A stretch of 64,000 nucleotides of DNA. Source: Microbulbifer elongatus. GTDB lineage: Bacteria; Pseudomonadota; Gammaproteobacteria; Pseudomonadales; Cellvibrionaceae. Positions 30,158 to 39,240 of the stretch are shown here, piece by piece (position 1 is the stretch's first letter; the number at the start of each line of letters is the position of its first letter). The translations under genes were made by a program, and so were the position numbers. The stretch is taken from positions 3,085,501-3,149,500 of the forward strand of contig NZ_CP088953.1 of assembly GCF_021165935.1 (NCBI RefSeq). The letters are read 5' to 3'. The notes beneath the pieces were generated by a model that made no database searches, was not told where the DNA came from, and saw nothing but the letters and a program-made list of their open reading frames with translations.

Positions 30158-32731
30158 TTACTCCTCGGCAGCGCCGCCTTCGGCCGCCTCACCCTCTTCA
30201 TCCTCCGCTTCCTCAATACGCGCCAGACCAACCAGGTGCTCATCCCCCTTGAGGCGGATTACCCGGACACCCTGCGTATTGCGACCAAGGATAGACACCT
30301 CATCCACTCGGGTGCGCACCAGCGTACCCTGATCGGAAATCAGCATGATTTCCTCTGACGGGTGTACCTGACAGGCCCCGACCAGCGCACCGTTACGCTC
30401 GCTTTCCGCAATCGCAATCACACCCTGGGTACCACGTCCCTTGGTGGGGAAATCGGACGTCGCTGTGCGTTTGCCGTAACCGTTTTCAGTGACCATCATC
30501 ACCGAGCCACCCTCTTCCGGAATCACCATGGCGATAACGTAGACGCCGTCGGCCATGCGGATACCGCGCACGCCACGGGAAATACGCCCCATGGAACGGA
30601 CATTTTCTTCGGCAAAGCGGGCCGCCTTACCGGCGCTGGTCAGCAGCAGCACGTCCTGTTTGCCGTCGGTGACTGCAGTAGCCACCAGGCGATCGCCCTC
30701 TTCCAGCTCAATGGCCCGCAAGCCGACACTGCGGGGACGTGAGAAGGCGGTCAGCGGTGTTTTCTTGACGGTACCATTGGCGGTGGCGAAGAAAATAAAG
30801 TGATCTTCATCGTACTCAGACACCGGCATCAGGCTGCTGATACGCTCGTCGTCTTCCAGCGGCAGCATATTCACCATCGGACGACCACGGGAGGCGCGGC
30901 CGGCGGTAGGCACTTCATACACCTTCAGCCAGTACACCTTACCCTTGTTGGAGAAGCACAGAATGGTGTCGTGGGAGTTGGCAATCAACAGGTGCTCAAC
31001 GAAGTCTTCGTCTTTTACCTGGGTGGCAGATTTACCCATACCGCCGCGGCGCTGGGCCTGGTAGTCCGCCAGCGGCTGACTCTTGGCGTAGCCACCGTGG
31101 GAAATGGTCACCACCTTGTCTTCCGGGGTAATCAGGTCTTCTACAGAAAGATCCTGACGGGAAGCCACGATGTCGGTACGGCGCTCGTCGCCGTACTCTT
31201 TTTCCAGCACTTCCAGCTCTTCGCGAATCACCTGCATCAGGCGCTCGGGACTGCCGAGGATCTCCAGATATTCGGCGATCTGCTCCAGGCGCTCGCTGTA
31301 TTCCGCCAGCAGCTTGTCGTGCTCCATCCCGGTCAGGCGGTGCAGACGCAGCTCGAGAATGGCCTGGGCCTGTGCCGGCGAAAGGTAATAGGCACCGTCA
31401 CGCATTCCGAATTCTTGCGGCAGATCGTCCGGGCGACAGGCGTCGGCACCGGCGCGCTCCAGGAACTGCTCGACCTCACCCACCGGCCAGCCTTTGGCCA
31501 GCAGCGCTTCGCGGGCTTCCGCCGGCGTGGCGGAGGACTTGATCAGCTCGATGACCGGGTCGATATTGGAGATGGCAATCGCCAGACCTTCCAGAATATG
31601 ACCGCGCTCACGGGCTTTGCGCAGCAGATATACGGTACGACGGGTCACCACTTCCTGGCGGTGACGGATGAAGTATTCCAGCAGCTGCTTGAGGTTCAGC
31701 AGCTTGGGCTGGCCGTCCACCAGCGCCACCATGTTGATACCGAACACACTCTCCAGCTGGGTCTGTGCGTAGAGGTTGTTCAGCACCACATCGCCCAGTT
31801 CGCCGCGCTTGAGTTCGATGACTACCCGCAGGCCGTCTTTGTCGGACTCGTCGCGCAGCTCGGAAATACCTTCAATTTTCTTTTCTTTTACCAGCTCGGC
31901 AATCCGCTCGATCAGGCGCGCCTTGTTCAGCTGGTAGGGAATCTCGTGAATGATGATGGTTTCGCGATTGGTTTTATCATCGCGCACCACTTCCGCCTTG
32001 GCACGGATATAGATACGTCCGCGACCGGTGCGGTAAGCCATCAGGATGCCCGCGCGGCCATTGATGATCGCGCCGGTGGGGAAATCCGGGCCGGGGATAT
32101 ACTCCATCAGCTCATCGATGGTCAGCTCGCTGTTATCGATCAGCGCCAGACACCCCTTTACCACCTCACTCAGATTGTGCGGCGGAATGTTGGTGGCCAT
32201 GCCCACGGCGATACCGGAGGAACCGTTGACCAACAGGTTGGGCACCCGCGACGGCAGGACTTCCGGCATCTGCTCGGAGCCGTCGTAGTTGTCGATGAAG
32301 TTGACGGTTTCCTTGTCCAGGTCGGACAGCAGCTCGTGGGCGAGCTTGTCCATGCGGATCTCGGTGTAACGCATGGCGGCCGCGCTGTCACCGTCGATGG
32401 AACCGAAGTTACCCTGACCGTCCACCAGCATGTAACGCAGGGAGAACGGCTGCGCCATACGCACGATGGTGTCGTACACCGCACTGTCGCCGTGCGGGTG
32501 GTATTTACCGATGACATCACCAACCACACGGGCCGACTTTTTGTAGGGTTTATTCCAGTCGTTTTTGAGTTCGTTCATTGCGTAGAGCACGCGCCGATGC
32601 ACCGGCTTCAGACCGTCGCGCACATCCGGCAACGCACGGCCCACAATCACGCTCATCGCATAGTCGAGGTAGGATTGCTTCAGCTCTTCTTCGATATTGA
32701 TCGGAGAAATTTCTTTGGCTAATTCGCCCAT
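30158..32731 (-). CDS. gyrA: DNA gyrase subunit A
   Basis: This 857-residue type II topoisomerase subunit has the catalytic tyrosine in the family AAxRYTE block ([11 protein letters not shown] near 120). The quinolone-determining region reads [10 protein letters not shown] with the sensitive-type Ser and Asp. The C-terminal six-bladed beta-pinwheel contains the GyrA box QRRGGMGK (residues 560-567). The tail is acidic ([18 protein letters not shown]). The start at 32731 ([17 protein letters not shown]) is chosen because the ATG at 32743 abuts the AAGGA box. Confidence 0.98.
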   Translation of the reverse strand: MGELAKEISPINIEEELKQSYLDYAMSVIVGRALPDVRDGLKPVHRRVLYAMNELKNDWNKPYKKSARVVGDVIGKYHPHGDSAVYDTIVRMAQPFSLRYMLVDGQGNFGSIDGDSAAAMRYTEIRMDKLAHELLSDLDKETVNFIDNYDGSEQMPEVLPSRVPNLLVNGSSGIAVGMATNIPPHNLSEVVKGCLALIDNSELTIDELMEYIPGPDFPTGAIINGRAGILMAYRTGRGRIYIRAKAEVVRDDKTNRETIIIHEIPYQLNKARLIERIAELVKEKKIEGISELRDESDKDGLRVVIELKRGELGDVVLNNLYAQTQLESVFGINMVALVDGQPKLLNLKQLLEYFIRHRQEVVTRRTVYLLRKARERGHILEGLAIAISNIDPVIELIKSSATPAEAREALLAKGWPVGEVEQFLERAGADACRPDDLPQEFGMRDGAYYLSPAQAQAILELRLHRLTGMEHDKLLAEYSERLEQIAEYLEILGSPERLMQVIREELEVLEKEYGDERRTDIVASRQDLSVEDLITPEDKVVTISHGGYAKSQPLADYQAQRRGGMGKSATQVKDEDFVEHLLIANSHDTILCFSNKGKVYWLKVYEVPTAGRASRGRPMVNMLPLEDDERISSLMPVSEYDEDHFIFFATANGTVKKTPLTAFSRPRSVGLRAIELEEGDRLVATAVTDGKQDVLLLTSAGKAARFAEENVRSMGRISRGVRGIRMADGVYVIAMVIPEEGGSVMMVTENGYGKRTATSDFPTKGRGTQGVIAIAESERNGALVGACQVHPSEEIMLISDQGTLVRTRVDEVSILGRNTQGVRVIRLKGDEHLVGLARIEEAEDEEGEAAEGGAAEE

Positions 32732-32971
32732 ATTTCCAGGCATTCCTTATCGTTAACGCCGCCCGCGGGGGAGGCCCCGGCTATACCTGTCACCACCACC
32801 CTTCTCTGGGGGCGCACAGCAACAGGCTGGGAACTGGTGGGGCCAGCAAGTCACGGACCCCGATCAAGCGGGCGATTCTAGCACATCAGACGCCAAGTGC
32901 GGACTTGTTCGCGCACCTTCCCACAGTTAAAGTCTGCGCCTTCACAACGGAACAAAAAACACACAGCAGCC

Positions 32972-34333
32972 ATGGCCAACCCCACCGCACCCGACCCAAA
33001 AGCGCACAACAAGCAGCCTATCGACACCCTGATTCACGCTCGCTGGATCATTCCAGTGGTCCCGGAAAAGCGATTGTACGAAAACTGCTCTTTGGCCATC
33101 CGCGACGGCATCATCACCGCCATACTGCCAAGCAACGAAGCCCGTAATCGCTTCACCGCCACAGAAGAGCTGCAACTCGGCGAGCAACTGCTGGTCCCGG
33201 GGTTGATCAACACCCACAACCACGCCGCCATGAGCCTGCTGCGGGGTTTTGCCGACGACTACCCGTTGATGACCTGGCTGGAAAAACATATCTGGCCCGC
33301 CGAACAGCAGTGGGTCAGCCCGGAGTTCGTCACCGACGGCACCCGACTCGCCATGGCGGAAATGCTCAGAAGCGGTACCACCACCTTCTCCGACCAGTAC
33401 TTCTTCCCGGAAGCCACTGCCGCAGCCGCACGCGAAGCCGGAATGCGCGCCCAGATCGCCTTCCCCGTCATCGACTTCCCCAACAACTGGTCCCGAAACG
33501 GCTTTGATGCCATCGAAAAAGGCCTCGCCCTACGGGATGACTACCGCTCCCACCACCGGATCGGACTCGCTTTCGCCCCCCACGCCCCCTATACCGTGGG
33601 CGACGAAACCCTGAAGAAAATCGCCATCTACGCCGACGAACTGGGGATGTCCGTACAGATGCACCTGCACGAAACCGCCGGCGAAGTGGAGCGCGCGGTG
33701 GCCGACACCGGCCAGCGCCCCACCGAACGCCTCCACCGCCTCGGCCTGCTCTCCCCCCAATTCCTGGCCGTGCACATGACCGCACTCAACGACAGTGACA
33801 TCGCCCTGATCCAGAAAACCGGCGCGCACATCAGCCACTGCCCGCGTTCCAACCTCAAGTTGGCCTCCGGATTCAGCCCGGTGGCAAAGATGCTCGAAGC
33901 CGGTATCAACGTATCCATCGGTACCGATGGCGCCGCCAGCAACAACGGCCTGGACATGCTCGCGGAAACCAACACCGCCGCCCTGCTCGCCAAAGCCGTC
34001 TCCGGCCAGGCCGACGCCCTCCCCGCTCACCAGGCCCTCGCCATGGCCACCATCAACGGCGCCCGCGCCCTGGGGGTCGACGACGTCACCGGCAGCATTG
34101 AAGTGGGCAAAGCCGCAGACCTGTGCGCCATCGACCTCAGCGCCCTGGAGCAACAACCCCTGCACGACCCGCTATCGCAGCTGATCTACACCGCCAATGG
34201 CCACCATGTGCGCAATGTCTGGGTCGCGGGCAAGCAACTGCTGAAAGACCGCGAACTCACCACACTCAATGAAGAAGAACTGCAGCAACGGGCGGCGAAC
34301 TGGCGTGATAGAATCGCTGGTCTTAGCAATTAA
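32972..34333 (+). CDS. TRZ/ATZ-family amidohydrolase (5-methylthioadenosine/S-adenosylhomocysteine deaminase-like)
   Basis: This 453-residue metal-dependent deaminase has the metal motif NTHNHAAMSLLRG near 76-88, HLHETAGEV near 230, HCPRSNLKLASG near 290 and GTDGAASNNGLDM near 325. The set is that of MtaD-type deaminases acting on MTA/SAH, and the gene holds the place of PA3170 in Pseudomonas (deaminase-ubiG-mupP-yciK). The start at 32972 is inferred from the family. It lacks a clear ribosome site, so a start slightly downstream cannot be excluded. No mtnA gene is present beside gyrA, unlike Pseudomonas. Confidence 0.9.
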   Translation: MANPTAPDPKAHNKQPIDTLIHARWIIPVVPEKRLYENCSLAIRDGIITAILPSNEARNRFTATEELQLGEQLLVPGLINTHNHAAMSLLRGFADDYPLMTWLEKHIWPAEQQWVSPEFVTDGTRLAMAEMLRSGTTTFSDQYFFPEATAAAAREAGMRAQIAFPVIDFPNNWSRNGFDAIEKGLALRDDYRSHHRIGLAFAPHAPYTVGDETLKKIAIYADELGMSVQMHLHETAGEVERAVADTGQRPTERLHRLGLLSPQFLAVHMTALNDSDIALIQKTGAHISHCPRSNLKLASGFSPVAKMLEAGINVSIGTDGAASNNGLDMLAETNTAALLAKAVSGQADALPAHQALAMATINGARALGVDDVTGSIEVGKAADLCAIDLSALEQQPLHDPLSQLIYTANGHHVRNVWVAGKQLLKDRELTTLNEEELQQRAANWRDRIAGLSN

Positions 34334-34380
34334 GCCCGATCAACTGGATCCGCTTACGCAGCACAACTCTCAGAATTGAA

Positions 34381-34493
34381 GGCCGTGCTGGCGGGGGCTT
34401 CTCGCGGGACCGTCTGCGGCCTGGATGGCCGCAGCCGAGCCCCCATGGACGGGTTTACGGCGTGTCCCGCGAGAAGCCACCGCCAGCACGGCC
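34381..34493. repeat. REP/MITE-like inverted repeat upstream of ubiG
   Basis: Arms of 29 bases (34381-34409 and 34465-34493) are inverted copies with one mismatch. Inside lies a second perfect 8-bp hairpin (CTGCGGCC-tggat-GGCCGCAG, 34414-34434) and the string CCCCCATGGACGGGTTTACGG, of a kind I associate with repeats scattered in marine gammaproteobacterial genomes. It ends 45 bases before the ubiG start, so it is probably transcribed and folds in the RNA. Confidence 0.75.
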
Positions 34494-34538
34494 GCCACAG
34501 GGCCATCTAAAAGCATCAACAATGGCGACCCATATCTG

Positions 34539-35243
34539 ATGACCAACGTAGATCCGGCGGAAATCGCCAAATTTGAACAACTGGCCAGCCGCTGGTGGGA
34601 CCAGCAGGGTGAGTTCAAACCCCTGCATGAAATCAACCCCCTGCGCGCCAATTACATCGATCAGCGCGCGCCCGTTGCCGGCAAAAAGCTGCTGGACGTG
34701 GGCTGCGGCGGCGGTATTCTCACCGAGGCCATGGCGCAGCGCGGCGCCGACGTCACCGGCATCGACCTCGGCGAAGCACCACTCAACGTGGCCAAACTGC
34801 ACGCCCTAGAATCCGGCGTACAGATCGACTACCAGCGCATCCCCGTAGAAGAGCTCGCCGAACAGGCACCGGCCAGCTACGACATCGTCACCTGCCTGGA
34901 AATGCTCGAACACGTACCAGACCCATCTTCCGTAATCCGCGCCTGCGCCAGGCTCGTCAAACCCGGTGGCCACGTCTTCTTCTCCACCATCAACCGCACC
35001 CCCAAAGGCTGGCTGTTCGCCGTCGTCGGCGCCGAATACGTATTGCGCATGCTGCCCAAAGGCACCCACGAATACGGCAAATTCATTCGCCCGTCAGAAC
35101 TCGGCCGCTGGGTGCGCGAAGCCGCGCTGCAAACCCGCGATATTACCGGTATGACCTACAATCCCCTCACCAAGCAGTACAAACTCAACCCGAGGGACGT
35201 CGACGTCAATTACCTGATGCACACCATTCGCCCGGCGGAATAA
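34539..35243 (+). CDS. ubiG: Ubiquinone biosynthesis O-methyltransferase
   Basis: This 234-residue SAM-dependent methyltransferase has motif [17 protein letters not shown] near 51-66 and [27 protein letters not shown] and [20 protein letters not shown], all typical of UbiG. It methylates the 2-polyprenyl-6-hydroxyphenol and the demethylubiquinol intermediates. The start at 34539 ([16 protein letters not shown]) is the family N-terminus; the open frame before it reads through the inverted repeat. mupP starts 18 bases downstream. Confidence 0.97.
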   Translation: MTNVDPAEIAKFEQLASRWWDQQGEFKPLHEINPLRANYIDQRAPVAGKKLLDVGCGGGILTEAMAQRGADVTGIDLGEAPLNVAKLHALESGVQIDYQRIPVEELAEQAPASYDIVTCLEMLEHVPDPSSVIRACARLVKPGGHVFFSTINRTPKGWLFAVVGAEYVLRMLPKGTHEYGKFIRPSELGRWVREAALQTRDITGMTYNPLTKQYKLNPRDVDVNYLMHTIRPAE

Positions 35244-35261
35244 ATTCAGAAGTACCTGACT

Positions 35262-35927
35262 ATGAAAGCTGTACTCTTCGATCTCGACGGCACCCTGTTC
35301 GACACCGCCCCGGACTTCGTGGTGGTGCTCAATCAATTGCGCGACCAGGAACAGCTGCCACCACTGGCGGATGCCACCATCCGCGAAGTCGTCTCCAACG
35401 GTGCCCGCGCCATGGTACGCCTGGGTTTCGGGGTGGACGAAGGCGAAACCGGATTCGACATACTGCGCCAGCGCCTGCTGGATCTCTACCTGATGCACCT
35501 GGCCAAACACACGGTGCCCTTCCCCGGTATCGAGAAACTGCTCAATCAACTTGCGGAAAATGGTATTGCCTGGGGTGTTGTCACCAACAAGCCCTCGGCC
35601 TACACCATCCCGTTGATGCAGGCCTTTGCGCACCTGCCCACCCCCGGCGCCATCATCTGCCCGGACGATGTCACCCATCGCAAGCCTGACCCGGAACCCA
35701 TTTTGCTTGCCTGCAGCCGCATCGGCTGCGACCCTGCGGAAGCCATTTACGTCGGCGATCACGAGCGCGACATTATGGCTGGCCGGGCAGCGGGTATGCC
35801 CACTATCGCCTGTAGCTACGGCTATATCGATACCGGTGACGACCCGGAAAACTGGCAGGCCGACCACCTCATCCACCACGCGGATGAAATCTGGCCGCTG
35901 CTGGAAAAACACTACCTGAACAAATAA
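35262..35927 (+). CDS. mupP: N-acetylmuramic acid 6-phosphate phosphatase (MupP-like HAD hydrolase)
   Basis: The protein has 221 residues with the HAD motif DLDGTLFDTAPDF at 7-19, VTNKPSAYT as motif II, a KPDPEPILLAC motif III and VGDHERDIMAGRAAG as motif IV. Overall resemblance and place (between ubiG and yciK) fit MupP (PA3172) of Pseudomonas. MupP dephosphorylates MurNAc-6-P in peptidoglycan recycling ahead of AmgK/MurU. A phosphoglycolate phosphatase is the generic alternative. The nearby murQ acts on the same compound. Confidence 0.88.
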   Translation: MKAVLFDLDGTLFDTAPDFVVVLNQLRDQEQLPPLADATIREVVSNGARAMVRLGFGVDEGETGFDILRQRLLDLYLMHLAKHTVPFPGIEKLLNQLAENGIAWGVVTNKPSAYTIPLMQAFAHLPTPGAIICPDDVTHRKPDPEPILLACSRIGCDPAEAIYVGDHERDIMAGRAAGMPTIACSYGYIDTGDDPENWQADHLIHHADEIWPLLEKHYLNK

Positions 35928-35980
35928 CTGCGATACGCAATTTCCCATCAAACACGCGATCAACGAGTCTGCATACAGCA

Positions 35981-36736
35981 ATGTCCGAAACCATTTCTAA
36001 TTACCAGGCACCCACCGACCTGCTCAAAGAAAAAGTCATTCTGGTTACCGGCGCGGGCGACGGCATCGGCCGGGTGGCCGCCAAAACCTTCGCGGCCCAC
36101 GGCGCCACGGTTATTTTGCTGGGCCGCACAGTACCCAAGCTGGAAGCGGTGTATGACGAAATTGAAGCCGCCGGCGGTGCCAAGCCGGCCATCCTGCCGG
36201 TGGACCTTTCCGAAGTGCGCTGGGAAGAGCTGGAATATCTGGCCCAGGGCGTAGACCAGGAGTTCGGCCGCCTGGATGGCCTGCTGCACAACGCCGGCGT
36301 CCTCGGCCAGCGCACTCCCATGGCCAACTACCACTATGCCACCTGGCAGCAGGTGATGCAGATAAATGTGAACGCTGCTTTCGGATTAACCAAGGCCATG
36401 CTGCCTCTGCTCGAAGAATCGAAAGCGGGTTCAGTGATCTTCACCGGTTCCGGCGTAGGACTCAAAGGGCGCGCCTATTGGGGTGCCTATGCAGTATCCA
36501 AGTTCGCCACCGAAGGCATGATGCAGACTCTGGCCGATGAAGTGGAGGGTGTCTCCAATATTCGCGTCAACAGCATCAACCCCGGCGCCACCCGCACCAA
36601 TATGCGCGCCGCGGCCTACCCGGCGGAAGATCCGGCCTCGGTGACCACCCCGGAAGACATCATGCCCACCTACCTGTATCTGATGGGCGATGACAGCATT
36701 GGCGTGAACGGCAAGCAGTTTAATGCCCAAGGCTGA
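35981..36736 (+). CDS. YciK family short-chain dehydrogenase
   Basis: The 251 residues form a Rossmann SDR with TGAGDGIG near 34-41 and LLHNAGVLG. A catalytic Ser lies in IFTGSGVG and Y-x-x-x-K in YAVSKFATEG, then the NPGATRTNMR substrate region. It matches YciK oxidoreductases that regularly follow ubiG-mupP in pseudomonads. The substrate of YciK is not established. It begins 53 bases after mupP and probably belongs to the same operon. Confidence 0.9.
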   Translation: MSETISNYQAPTDLLKEKVILVTGAGDGIGRVAAKTFAAHGATVILLGRTVPKLEAVYDEIEAAGGAKPAILPVDLSEVRWEELEYLAQGVDQEFGRLDGLLHNAGVLGQRTPMANYHYATWQQVMQINVNAAFGLTKAMLPLLEESKAGSVIFTGSGVGLKGRAYWGAYAVSKFATEGMMQTLADEVEGVSNIRVNSINPGATRTNMRAAAYPAEDPASVTTPEDIMPTYLYLMGDDSIGVNGKQFNAQG

Positions 36737-36867
36737 TTGCGCCCGTAGAGACCCCGGCAGCAGTGGTGCACTGCTGCCCGTCTGATTACACTTCCCCAAT
36801 CTCGACCCGTTTCCATTCCAGGTCGACCGCCAGGTTCCGGGCATAAATCAATCGCCGGCGAGGGGAT

Positions 36868-37851
36868 ATGACCGACCACCGTTCCAAATCCATAGTCCGT
36901 TCAGGCCGTAGCGCCATACCCAGCCGTTCAGGCGACGCTGACAGAGAGAACCTGGGCGTACTCACCAGCGAGTCCCGCAACCCGGACACACAGGAAATCG
37001 ACCTGCTCCCCACCCTGGGTATCCTGGAAAAAATCAACAATGCGGACAGCGGTGTCCCCGGTGTGGTGCGGCAGGTTCTGCCAGAAATCGCCGAAGCCGT
37101 GGACAGAGCTGTTGAGGCCTTCAAAGCTGGCGGCCGGCTAATCTATATGGGTGCCGGCACCAGCGGGCGCATCGGGCTGCTGGATGCGGTGGAATGCCCC
37201 CCCACGTACGGGGTTCCAGAGGGTATGGTGGTACCACTGATCGCCGGTGGCGAAGCAGCGGTGCACCGGGCCCAGGAAGGTGCGGAAGACAACCCCGCGT
37301 TGGGTGAACAGGACCTCCGCAGCATCAAGTTGACCCCGAAAGACATGGTTGTGGGGATTGCCGCCAGCGGCCGCACGCCCTATGTCACCGGCGGGTTGCG
37401 CTACGCCCGCGGCCTGGGTTGTACAACCGTAGCTCTGGCCTGCAATAAGAACGCCGCCATTGCCCGGGAAGCGGATATCGCGATCCTGCCAGAGGTCGGC
37501 CCGGAAGTGCTGACCGGCTCTACCCGCATGAAAGCCGGTACCGCACAAAAGCTGGTACTGAATATGCTCACCACAGCCAGCATGATCCGTATTGGCAAAA
37601 GCTTTTACAACCTGATGGTGGATGTAAAAGCCACCAACCAGAAACTGGTGGACCGTACCCGCCGTATTGTGGTCGAGGCGACCGGTGTCAGTTATGAAGA
37701 GGCGGACCAGGTGCTGGCCCGCTGCGATCACAACGCCAAGCTGGCAATCATGATGCTATTGAGCGGGCTGGAACGGCAGGAAGCGGAAGCGGCCCTGCAC
37801 AAGGCCGACGGTTTTTTGCGTCTGGCGCTGCAGAACCTACAGCAACACTAA
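36868..37851 (+). CDS. murQ: N-acetylmuramic acid 6-phosphate etherase
   Basis: This 327-residue SIS-domain enzyme has the family blocks [39 protein letters not shown] and [17 protein letters not shown]. It splits MurNAc-6-P into GlcNAc-6-P and lactate in cell-wall recycling. The first 27 residues are an extra, Arg-rich N-terminus beyond the usual start region ([11 protein letters not shown]). An AGGGGAT box precedes the ATG. It stands 131 bases after yciK, close to mupP, which acts on the same phosphorylated sugar. Confidence 0.95.
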   Translation: MTDHRSKSIVRSGRSAIPSRSGDADRENLGVLTSESRNPDTQEIDLLPTLGILEKINNADSGVPGVVRQVLPEIAEAVDRAVEAFKAGGRLIYMGAGTSGRIGLLDAVECPPTYGVPEGMVVPLIAGGEAAVHRAQEGAEDNPALGEQDLRSIKLTPKDMVVGIAASGRTPYVTGGLRYARGLGCTTVALACNKNAAIAREADIAILPEVGPEVLTGSTRMKAGTAQKLVLNMLTTASMIRIGKSFYNLMVDVKATNQKLVDRTRRIVVEATGVSYEEADQVLARCDHNAKLAIMMLLSGLERQEAEAALHKADGFLRLALQNLQQH

Positions 37852-37868
37852 GCTCGATTTTTCCGGAC

Positions 37869-37913
37869 AAAAAATACCCGGATCGCAAGGAGCCCTCACG
37901 CAAGCCGGGTATT
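37869..37913 (-). terminator. Terminator after the acidic membrane-anchored protein gene
   Basis: AATACCCGG and CCGGGTATT pair (9 bp, 23-base loop), followed on the minus strand by a T-run. It lies between murQ and the gene at 37944. Confidence 0.6.
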
Positions 37914-37943
37914 CGCACATTGAAGAGAGAACCTCGGCGAGGC

Positions 37944-38276
37944 TTACTCCTCGCTGTGATCAATATCCTCGACCACCTCTTCCACCTCGTCGGCCATTTC
38001 ATGCATTGCCTCTGAAGTCTCATCCAACGCATGCCCCATGGCTTCCGGCACGTCGGCAAAAACGTCTTCTTCGGCGGAGGCCATCATATCGCCAGCAGCG
38101 TCCTCGGAATGCTCTACCGCGGCCTCGGCTTCAGCCACGGCAGATTCAACCTCCTCAACAATCTGCTCTTCCTCGACCACAACATCCGTCTGCGGTGCAG
38201 TGGATTCAAGATTTGCGTAATAGAAGTAACCGCCCACGGCGGCAATGGCAATTGCGGGAATCAACAGCTTTTTCAT
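37944..38276 (-). CDS. Small acidic single-pass membrane or exported protein
   Basis: This 110-residue protein starts with a short basic N-terminus and a hydrophobic helix (KKLLIPAIAIAAVGGYFYYA). It continues as a very acidic, Ala/Glu/Val-rich helix with heptad-like repeats (VEEEQIVEEVESAVAEAEA, then DETSEAMHEMADEVEEVVED). There is almost no positive charge after residue 5. I do not recognise a family. By composition it could be a periplasmic coiled-coil anchored in the inner membrane. The ATG at 38276 is chosen because the signal/anchor begins there; the frame extends 25 codons further upstream. It has its own terminator and is monocistronic. Confidence 0.7.
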   Translation of the reverse strand: MKKLLIPAIAIAAVGGYFYYANLESTAPQTDVVVEEEQIVEEVESAVAEAEAAVEHSEDAAGDMMASAEEDVFADVPEAMGHALDETSEAMHEMADEVEEVVEDIDHSEE

Positions 38277-38450
38277 ATTCGGCCACACCCCTGAGAGTTG
38301 TTTATGATGTTTTATGATTTTTGTAAGCTCACGCCTCGAATATTCTTCCACGGTGTGCCAATTGGAAATGTGACAGGCAACTCAATTTACAGGGCGTAGC
38401 CCGCGAGACTGTTACACTATCCGCCGGACCCAACGAACGGACCTGACATT

Positions 38451-38921
38451 ATGCGAAAAATAGGCGCCCATTCTTTACTGTGCCCCAGTGCTCTCCGGAC
38501 CACCGCCTTTCTGCTTCTACTCGCACCGGTTTTTGCGTCACCACCTGCCAGTGCTGAAACCCTGGAAGACACGCTGCGCCGCTGCACCGAGTTCAGCAAC
38601 GACCAAAAGCGACTCGCCTGTTTCGATAAAGCGGCGGCAAACCTGAAAGCGCGTGCCGAATTGCGCTTTGGTCATGAGGGGAAAGACATCGCCGAAGAGG
38701 CCCCAGAATCCATCTCGGCCACCATTACCAGTGCCGCGGAAGGCGCCCACGGGAAATTTACCTTCACACTGGACAATGGCCAGGTGTGGCGGCAAACCAG
38801 CAGTGGCCGCGCCATCTGGCGTGAAGGCGAGCAGGTCACACTGGAGCGCGGCGCCCTGGGGTCGTTTTTTATGCGCAAAGCCACCGGTGGCCGCTCCCTG
38901 CGGGTCAAACGTATCAAATAG
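38451..38921 (+). CDS. Exported protein with CxxxxxxxxRLxCFDxxA motif
   Basis: This is a 156-residue protein with a signal peptide (about 1-35, ending ASPPASA). The mature part begins with TLEDTLRRCTEFSNDQKRLACFDKAA, a two-cysteine motif found in several small exported proteobacterial proteins. A beta-rich domain follows (KFTFTLDNGQVWRQTSSGRAIWREGEQVTLERG) and a basic end. The two cysteines probably form a disulfide in the periplasm. The function is not known. A hairpin follows the stop codon. Confidence 0.75.
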   Translation: MRKIGAHSLLCPSALRTTAFLLLLAPVFASPPASAETLEDTLRRCTEFSNDQKRLACFDKAAANLKARAELRFGHEGKDIAEEAPESISATITSAAEGAHGKFTFTLDNGQVWRQTSSGRAIWREGEQVTLERGALGSFFMRKATGGRSLRVKRIK

Positions 38922-39240
38922 CCACCCACGTCGGTAAAACCGCACCGTCAGGTGCGGTTATAACTGCCCCAAATAAGCCCCCTCCGCTTAACTGAAAACG
39001 CCTCTATAGGGCTTTTGCCTGTCAAAAAACGTGAAATCCCGGGAACGTGCGGGGTTTTGCCGCCTAAATACCCACCACTCCACGGTCCTTCCGGAATCAG
39101 TACTCGGGGGTCCGATTTTTTCAGGCGCTCGTTTCCACAAGCCGTGCGCGGTCATCTATAGTCAAGTGGTCCGCATGGCAATTTTTGCGCCATGCCGCGA
39201 TCCTGCGAAAGGATGACGCCGGTAGTTTTACGGCAGCAGC
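38922..39240. other. Intergenic region before the sigma factor gene, with one hairpin
   Basis: The 319 bases hold a 9-bp hairpin at 38938-38959 (AACCGCACC-gtca-GGTGCGGTT), probably a weak terminator of the preceding gene. No ORF with good coding character is visible. The region should contain the sigma factor promoter, but no clear -35/-10 pair stands out. Confidence 0.5.

Noticed and set aside
32474..32500. Possible quinolone-resistance change in gyrA
   Set aside because: The region reads [10 protein letters not shown], with Ser and Asp of the sensitive form.
30800..32722. Long open frame of 640 codons opposite gyrA
   Set aside because: Same shadow effect; the gyrA frame is full-length and its motifs are complete.
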